This document shows, in pieces, positions 57,539-64,000 of a stretch of 64,000 nucleotides of DNA. Position 1 is the stretch's first letter, and every line of letters begins with the position of its first letter. The stretch is from Pyxicephalus adspersus (Eukaryota; Chordata; Amphibia; Anura; Pyxicephalidae), in contig NC_092858.1 in the NCBI RefSeq assembly GCF_032062135.1, positions 130,559,626 through 130,623,625 on the forward strand, in the 5' to 3' direction. The notes below the pieces were generated by a model. The model made no database searches. It worked only from the letters and a program-made list of their open reading frames with translations, and was not told where the DNA came from. A program made the translations under genes and the position numbers.

Positions 57539-59478
57539 ATGGGTACCACTAAAGGTTTGGTGGTGATAACCTAACTTAAATTGGAAATAAAGCTCCTGTA
57601 ATGCTCACCTCTTCTTCATGTTCACCTGGTCTTCCTCTGAATTTGACATCATAGGCCACTCTGAGATGTTACTTCTGCACATCTGAAAGTTTTAGGTTAT
57701 AGGGAATTTTTAGAAATGGAAATTGTACTATGGAATTTCTATAAAAATAGCTGTATACTTTCTGGTAAATGAGTATGTGTATAGGCACTTTTGTGCAAAG
57801 AGTCGTGAAATCTATGACAGTGCTGCCTCTGGCTACTATCAACAGATCGGTACTGTGCTGATCTAAATTCAAAACGAGCAAGTAAAATTCTACCTCTACA
57901 AAGATTACTACCTCAACGCAGTGATACAGAACAGAATAAGGCATGGCATCTACAGATCATCTACAGGGAAACCACAATACTGGTGACTAGTCTTTTGCTC
58001 GGGAAGCCAAAAGCATTACTGGTGACTAGCCTTTTGAGCTCTCCTTGTCAATAACCCAAAATATTTTTTAATAAACATATAAAGATTTTATTATTTGTAC
58101 AGGAGTTTTAATGAATCATAAAAAAGTATTTTAAAATATTAATAAAGTTTTTTCATGCATTATAGTATATAATATTTATAAATGTTGAATGTTTCTGGTA
58201 ACGGGTTTTAAAATAAAAAGTTGTTTACTTGAATAGACCTGGTGCCCAGGTATTAGATAATAGCCTCAGTTTTGGCTGGATAGGCCAAAATCCAATGTCT
58301 ATAGGACACTAAAAAACAAAATACTATTAAGGAGGAACAGGTATAGAAACCTTAACCCAAGCAATATAAATTTCCTGGCCCAAGTATAGCTACTTTCAGC
58401 TGCTCCCTATTGCAGATTTAAAAGTGTTCATGCAATGCGAGTGCCTCTAATTAGGTAACTGGACCAGAGAAAATCATAAGTTGATCACATTGTGCATGTA
58501 TATCTACCCCTTCACTAACATCTAGGGACTGATCAAAGACTAATATATTCTCTTATGTCTATGCTTTGCAGCAAAGGTTGTCATAGCTGAATCCCGAAGC
58601 AAACATCTTGTCAACACCGTTATATCAGATTACGATTAATGAAAAATAAAGAATATCTCTTACTTTATAAATTACTTTACTTACTTTACTTACTTTACTT
58701 TACTTACTTTAATTACTTTATTACTTTACTAAATAGCAAAAGTTCGTGTGCTACAAACCTCTACCTTTCCCTGAACATGTATTTGATTTTTAGATTCATG
58801 AGATCATAAAACTATGCCTGATATTACAATGTGTTTAAAAACAAAAAAAAGCTGTTATTGTCTTACGTTTCTGAATTGCAGGCTTGTTTTCTGTTTTAGA
58901 AAAAAGGGAAATAAGAAGGCTTGAAACATATCTCTGGTCCAGTGACTTATCCATCTCTCCTTCCCTTCCTTTGTTCACACCAATCTCATTGTCCTCTGTA
59001 GTATTTTACTGCTGACAGAGATTCACAAGCCACTAAATCACCTCCTATTCTGCTATATATCATTTGGTGGCTGCAAATTTGACAGGCATGGTAGTGGATT
59101 TAAGTACAACCAATGATACCTTTAGAAAAAGCCACTAAGCAATAAAATGGGGGGATTACATATAAAACTAGAAATGATAAAATAATTTTAAAAAAACTAG
59201 TAAGGGAACTAATGACTTACCTTTAACTCCATACTGTCTATCATTTGATTCACATTTTCTCAACCCCTTTCTTCTCCCTTATGGTTTGAGGCGCAGACCA
59301 CAGAATGAAAAATTGCTCTGTTAAATTGAACTTATAGAGGTATAAAATGAATGCAGATTTGAAATCATGAGTACACTTAATGTATATTGTGTATTATTCT
59401 TTATTGTATTTTTTGAAAAGCCCTAAAAGAAGACAACTAATAATGTAAAAAGACTTTTGGGCTTAGGTTTTTGGCATA
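57539..59478. other. Gene-free AT-rich stretch with (TTACT)n
   Basis: A degenerate (TTACT)n / TTTACT tandem tract lies at 58661-58730. No gene; the frame at 57669-57944 (minus) shows no domain. Confidence 0.5.
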
Positions 59479-59700
59479 TTAAAGCTAAACTAAATGAAAT
59501 AAAAAGGCATAAAAAGGCATGCAGGCTTTTTATTGCAGAGGGCACATGCTATGGTACTTCTACAATAAAACTATTTACCTGCCTTTTCACAGTCTTCTAT
59601 TGAATGTGCAGCTCAGTGTACAATCCAGACATACTGGGTTGTTGGGAACGAATGGTCAAGATGGTCAGGATCCAAACCTGGAAAAGCCCAGACGAAGAGT
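59479..59700 (+). repeat. TTAA MITE fragment
   Basis: Starts ATTAAAGCTAAACTAAATG, the TTAAAG-plus-CTAAAC pattern of the other TTAA MITEs. The body shares 'TACCTGCCTTTTCACAGTCT' with 38990-39040. The second end was not resolved. Confidence 0.45.
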
Positions 59701-60613
59701 CTAAAAAGCGCGTGTTCTATATTTACATACAGTAATTTTCACCCCAGAAAGAAGTTGGTATACATTATCCTTGAACTCCAAGTTTCCTCATGCTCATTGG
59801 ATGTTATGAAAACTCAACAGGTACACTGCAACAGAAAGAAACTGGATTGTTTCCCTAAAGTCTGTCCAACGGAAACACAGGCAGCTAATGGGGCAATAAG
59901 GGCTTTTATTTTATTCTACTAGTATTAAATGTTATCTTATTGTGCTATGGCATGTACAGCTTTCATTATATTATATATACTGAATGTTTTCAGATAGTAA
60001 AAATGTGGCTGCCTTTCCTCTGGAATCCTCAATTCATTATTTACACCACATGTCACTGCACTTATGATACATTTTTGCTCTGTTGCAATGTCTCCCACGC
60101 GAAGAATCATAATACTGGCTCACAACACTAACATTGCAAAAAGTTTATACTAAAACCAAAATCTGTTTAGTGAAAATTGGCTAGTGGTTTATTCTAAAGT
60201 TGTTGCAGTGTAACTCTGGGAATGCTTTTCATTCTCCAGGCATTACATAATTCCTAACAGGAAACAGCCCATTTGGGCAGAGACCAGTCCAGATATTTTA
60301 GTTTTACAGTTTTACTGAGTCATACATTTTGGCAATTTGTAACTTGAGTCTTTCTTGGCATCCTAAATGCTAGGAGTCTAGAATTATGTTTTCTAATGTA
60401 ATTTTAATCCATTCTCCATCCCATGAATCAAAAGTCTGTTCTTCCTAAATGAAGTGTCTTACAGTATTAGTCTGACTTCAGTAGACATAAAATTAGCCTA
60501 TGCATGCTGATAATAATCCAAAGAAATTCAACAAGTCCAATAAAGTATTATTCAAGGACTTTATATTGACTACTCAGGCTGCAGTGCAGATCTGGTGTTG
60601 GTTATATAGTGAG
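59701..60613. other. Gene-free stretch
   Basis: Nothing recognised. Confidence 0.4.
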
Positions 60614-60906
60614 TTAAAACCTAACCCCAGAACAGCTAATGTTTTTTCTTAGTTTTAAATCGACTTTAAATAGTCCAGCTTTCAATTTCTGTCAGTTGGG
60701 GAGATTTCACTTGACTTCCTGTCTCATTGACAGCAAAACAAGAAATAGAGGAGCTTTATTGGGACAGAAACATACACATGTATTAAAGCCTAACAGACTA
60801 AAAAACATTAATGGAGTGCAGTAAAAACAATGTACGCAATTTCAGTACAGGAGAGGAATCTGTGCAACTGTGCATAAAGGAAGGTAAGGCTGGAGTTCAG
60901 CTTTAA
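60614..60906. mobile_element. TTAA MITE (TTAAAGCTGAACTCCAG type)
   Basis: Left end TTAAAACCTAACCCCAG at 60614; right end, on the minus strand from 60906, TTAAAGCTGAACTCCAGCC, matching at about 12 of 17 positions. TTAA at both edges and about 290 bp long. No coding capacity. Confidence 0.6.
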
Positions 60907-62327
60907 ATGCTTGCCTTATGCGTAGTACCTCAAAGACACAAAACAGGTAAAACTTGCTTTTATATAAATATATTATATTAAATATATCTAATCTTTCCTT
61001 TTAAATGGTTAAGAGTGAATAGGTCCATAAGGTAAAAAAATAGTAGTCATAGGTCACAGGTTAGCTTACATGGTCTCCTGGGGCCCAGCATTAATGGCAC
61101 CATACTGTGCCATTGATAGAATTACTTATGCTTTGGTATTATCAGCAGATATAAAGTTGCAACCTAAAAAGTACAATTCAATTATACAACATTTCTACAT
61201 TTCTAGAATATTAGAGAGTGAATAGCTCAGGTTAAAACTTTCTGTGTTTTACAGTAGTCATTCAGGCTTGAGTATAATCATAGGGTTAGCTGTGTGTCTA
61301 GTGCTCTGTGCGAGAGCTATGAAAGCTCTTTTATACAAGAAAAAGGTTTCTATATACCACTGCCTGCATAACTGAAATCACTGTGGGCCTTGGGAATAAA
61401 ATGCTTCTCTGATCCATATATGTGAACGCTCCTGCTGACCACATAGGTGGAGGACAAATAAAAAAAAGCTTAAGCTAAAGCATAGGTTACTGTGCTAGAA
61501 AATCATTGAGTATAGAAAAATAACTGTGATACTTTCTTAGTCACAAGTATAACTGAAATATATATTTAAAGTGAAATAATGCTTTTTCCTCCTAAAGGCA
61601 GAGCATTTACAGAAACACCTGTTGACCCTCTAGAAAAGTTATCCTATGTAGTGACCACACAAATATTTCATTGGGAGTGGTGTCAGCCCTCTGTAGTTTT
61701 TCAAAGCATAGTTACAAAATAGTTATAGAGCCTTGATTTTCTGAAATGATTAACAGATATTTTTGGCCTTTTAGAGTAGATATAATAAATATTTAATATT
61801 TTACATAGTTAAAGGGTCACTTAAGTGAAAAAAAAAATAAAGTCCTTCCCCTGTTGCTCTAAAAGTGCTTGTTCAATTAGTCCATGCATACCTTTTTCAT
61901 GCTCATTCTCATGCTCCCAATCCATGGTCTTTTTAGTATGTCTTCAGTTGTAGCCACTCCATTGTGTTGTAGAAAGCTCAGAAAACAAATGTAAACACCA
62001 ACACTATAATTTAAAATGCAATGAATAAAAAGATATGTAGAATTCCCGTAGGAAGGGACCAAACGCTCTGCTGCAATAGTGAAAACCACTGGAAGCTCCT
62101 GCATACCTTTTACTGCATAAACACATTTTCATAGTAAAAACATGTTTGAAAATTATGTTACTCATATTTATTTGTGAGCTTGTTGCTGTTTCTTAATGTG
62201 AGGACTGTGACTTAAGATCTTCTTTATAGGACAGAATTGAGTAAATAAGAGAAGTTCATTTTTATGGTTTACTATACATCCAGTTTTACAAATTTGGCTT
62301 GTACAGTTCTGAGGTTTCTCTATTTTA
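60907..62327. other. Gene-free AT-rich stretch
   Basis: Nothing recognised on either strand. Confidence 0.45.
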
Positions 62328-62530
62328 GTAGGTCAGGTTGAAAAAAGACATAGGTCCATCAAATTCAACCACTAGGGAAATAAACTTATCCCAGATATAA
62401 AACCCTATAAGACAAAGAAGGTCCAGAGGAAGGCAAAAAAAAAACCCTGGTACAATTTGCTTCAACAGGGGAAAAAAAATTCCTTCCTGAATCCATGAGG
62501 CCATCAGATGTTCCCGGGATCAGTCACTGT
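62328..62530 (+). repeat. Dispersed repeat (TAGGTCCATCAAATTCAACC type)
   Basis: Blocks 'GACATAGGTCCATCAAATTC', 'CCCTATAAGACAAAGAAGGT', 'TGGTACAATTTGCTTCAACA' and 'ATTCCTTCCTGAATCC'. The same blocks occur reversed at 45335-45500. Known to me as a frequent frog repeat; class unknown. Confidence 0.75.
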
Positions 62531-62599
62531 TATATTTTTTCTTTAAAGCTTTAATACCCAGGTATATTCTGTGCTTCTAGAAAAACATTCACCTTTTTC

Positions 62600-62790
62600 T
62601 TAACCTCCCTAATGGTCTAATTCCATCCAAATTTCAATGCAAAAAGCAGTACAATTGTTTGCATGGAAATTTTTCATTGTAGGCTATAATTCTTAGGCAT
62701 AACTCACCGATATTTAATACATTTAAGAATAAACTTTCCATTAAAATAGATCAAAATTTTTACAATTATTTTAATAAAAATTGATGATAA
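62600..62790 (+). repeat. Fragment of a TTAACCTCCCT-type element
   Basis: Starts CTTAACCTCCCTAATGGTC as in the element at 8040, and includes 'GGCTATAATTCTTAGGCATA', also found inside the element at 51759-52911 (about 52365). Confidence 0.6.
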
Positions 62791-62809
62791 CTTTCTGGAC
62801 AGGGTCCTC

Positions 62810-62905
62810 TACCCTTCCTATGTCATTTTTTGTATCTGTATGTCAATTGCAACCCCTATTTAATGTACAGTGCTGTGTAATATGTTGGCACTACAAATGC
62901 TGTTT
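62810..62905 (-). repeat. Dispersed AGCGCTGTACA repeat, reversed
   Basis: 'CAACCCCTATTTAATGTACA' followed by GTGCTGTGTAATATGTTGGC and an ATT-rich run is the reverse complement of the family seen at 9750-9935 and at the window's end. Confidence 0.6.
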
Positions 62906-63667
62906 GTTATTATTTTTATTAACAAAAAAAATAATAATAATAAAAAATTGAAATGTGGAGTAAATCACAGGAAACCAGCTATGCAAAACCCTCATGCACT
63001 CTGTATAAAATTTACAGATGTAAACTGAACATTTAAAATAATAGTAAAAAATGTAAAACAAAAATAGATAATACTTATTTCTTTTAAAAAAGTGACAGTG
63101 TTTTTTCAAAATATCTGTTAGTGTTTTGTAAAATTACATAGACCTAGGAATGAAGATAAAATGTATTTTTTGATTATGATCTAATCAACCATCCTAAACA
63201 TCCCTACAACAAGACATACATCACCTAAAGCAGTTTCTAATATTAGCTGACATAACAGCTTGGCTGCCCTGACAAACTGATTTGAGATTTGGGTCAACGA
63301 TCCAAGGTCACGGCTATAACCCAGTTTTAGAATTGGGTCAAACTGCCTGGGGTATCCTGGTTATGTAATACAAACAGACTAGGCGTATGCAGAATATAAC
63401 TGTGAACCTAAAGGATTTAGCTACAAATCACTAAATAATATATTAAAAAAATATGAAAACACATTGCTAAGTATTGAGCTCCTATGGATTATTGTAAACT
63501 CCTAAAAACTAAAAGTGCCTATTTACCTGGAAAAAGGTGAATAAAAAAATAAAGAGGCGCTTAATTAATTTGATGTACTAGAGAGGTATTAAGCAGACAT
63601 GGGTAAATGAGAATTGCATTACATAGTGTTAAATCTGTGTAAATATATATATATATATATGTAATGT
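62906..63667. other. Gene-free AT-rich stretch with (AT)n
   Basis: An (AT)n tract lies at 63642-63660, directly before the SINE. No gene. Confidence 0.5.
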
Positions 63668-63955
63668 CAGCATGGCTGCTTAGAGGTTAGTGTGCTGGCC
63701 TTTGCAGCGCAAGGTCCCAGGTTCGAATCTCTGTCACTATCTGCATGGAGTTTGCAGGTTCTCCCTATGTCTGCGTGGATTTCCTCCAGGTACTCCGTTT
63801 TCTTCCCACATCCCAAAAACATGCAGTTAGTTTAATTACCTACACCCCAAAAAATTGACCTTACACTGTAGACATATGACTGAGGTAGAGAAGTAAGATT
63901 GTGAGCCCTTTTAGGGGACAGCTAGTGACATTATTATTATTATTATTATTATTAA
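63668..63955 (+). mobile_element. tRNA-derived SINE with near-intact promoter boxes
   Basis: Head 'CAGCATGGCTGCTTAGAGGT' (box A-like), then box B GGTTCGAATCT at 63720-63730, an exact match to the tRNA-gene box B core. The body has 'TGCATGGAGTTTGCAGGTTC', 'CACATCCCAAAAACATGCAG' and 'AAAAATTGACCTTACACTGT'. It ends in 'GACAGCTAGTGACATTATTA' and (ATT)n at 63931-63954. It lacks the AGCGCTG tail present in other copies. Confidence 0.85.
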
Positions 63956-64000
63956 TAAACAGGATTTATATAGCGCCAACATATTACGCAGCGCTGTACA
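63955..64000 (+). repeat. Start of an AGCGCTGTACA repeat, cut by the window edge
   Basis: 'ACAGGATTTATATAGCGCCA' and 'ACATATTACGCAGCGCTGTA' match the family at 9750-9935. The rest lies outside the window. Confidence 0.7.

Noticed and set aside
58661..58730. CRISPR-like or regulatory tandem array
   Set aside because: It is a degenerate (TTACT)n simple repeat without unique spacers, in a eukaryotic setting.
63690..63740. Possible tRNA gene from the GGTTCGAATCT box
   Set aside because: No acceptor or anticodon stems around it; it is the box B of a SINE.

Overview
This window looks like nuclear DNA from a neobatrachian frog, most likely in the ranid-like (Ranoidea) group. The organism call is inference. 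It rests on the AT-rich, gene-poor composition and on the repeat set: a tRNA-derived SINE with an 'AGCGCTGTACA'-type tail, a palindromic MITE whose ends read GGGCCTGATTTATTAAAGC, several TTAA-ended MITEs (one like the T2/Kolobok type described in Xenopus), and L1-type, mariner, Tc1 and hAT-like elements. I found no intact protein-coding gene, no rRNA or tRNA gene and no CRISPR. Nearly all reading frames are short chance frames or pieces of dead transposons, so the window is probably intergenic or lies in a large intron.

Layout. 1-7.6 kb: mostly unannotated AT-rich DNA with one complete TTAA MITE (1541-1998), two clear inverted-repeat structures and an (AG)n tract. 7.6-8.9 kb: three TTAA-type elements nested inside one another. 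9-20 kb: hAT-like and SINE-tail fragments, two palindromic MITEs and a small LINE-tail fragment. 20.4-26.7 kb: another TTAA MITE, a SINE, a weak candidate terminal exon (21950-22126), then a mariner transposon (22405-26669) split by a 5'-truncated L1-type LINE with a 17-bp target-site duplication. 27-31 kb: a hAT-like MITE and a palindromic MITE. 31.5-33.1 kb: an inverted-strand fossil of a transposon-associated protein of unclear superfamily, itself interrupted by a palindromic MITE. 33.8-41.1 kb: three palindromic MITEs (two directly adjacent), a hAT-like MITE and a degraded Tc1-type transposon. 44-46 kb: a CpG-rich LTR-like repeat and other dispersed repeats. 50.7-51.6 kb: a large fold-back with an exon-like open frame in one arm. 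51.8-52.9 kb: a complete TTAA element with strong hairpins. 53-54.3 kb: a SINE split by an L1-type fragment with an 18-bp target-site duplication. 54.6-64 kb: hAT-like, palindromic and TTAA MITEs, a dispersed repeat and a SINE with near-intact promoter boxes at the end.

The elements do not work together as a pathway. What the window offers is a readable order of insertion: mariner before L1; SINE before a second L1; two TTAA families inserted into each other; the unknown-family gene before the palindromic MITE. I did not find convincing evidence of a new biological system. The items most worth checking are the unknown-family fossil, the exon-like fold-back, the weak terminal-exon candidate, and the TTAA MITE family that repeatedly carries a start codon, a splice-donor-like site and CpG-containing promoter-type motifs.
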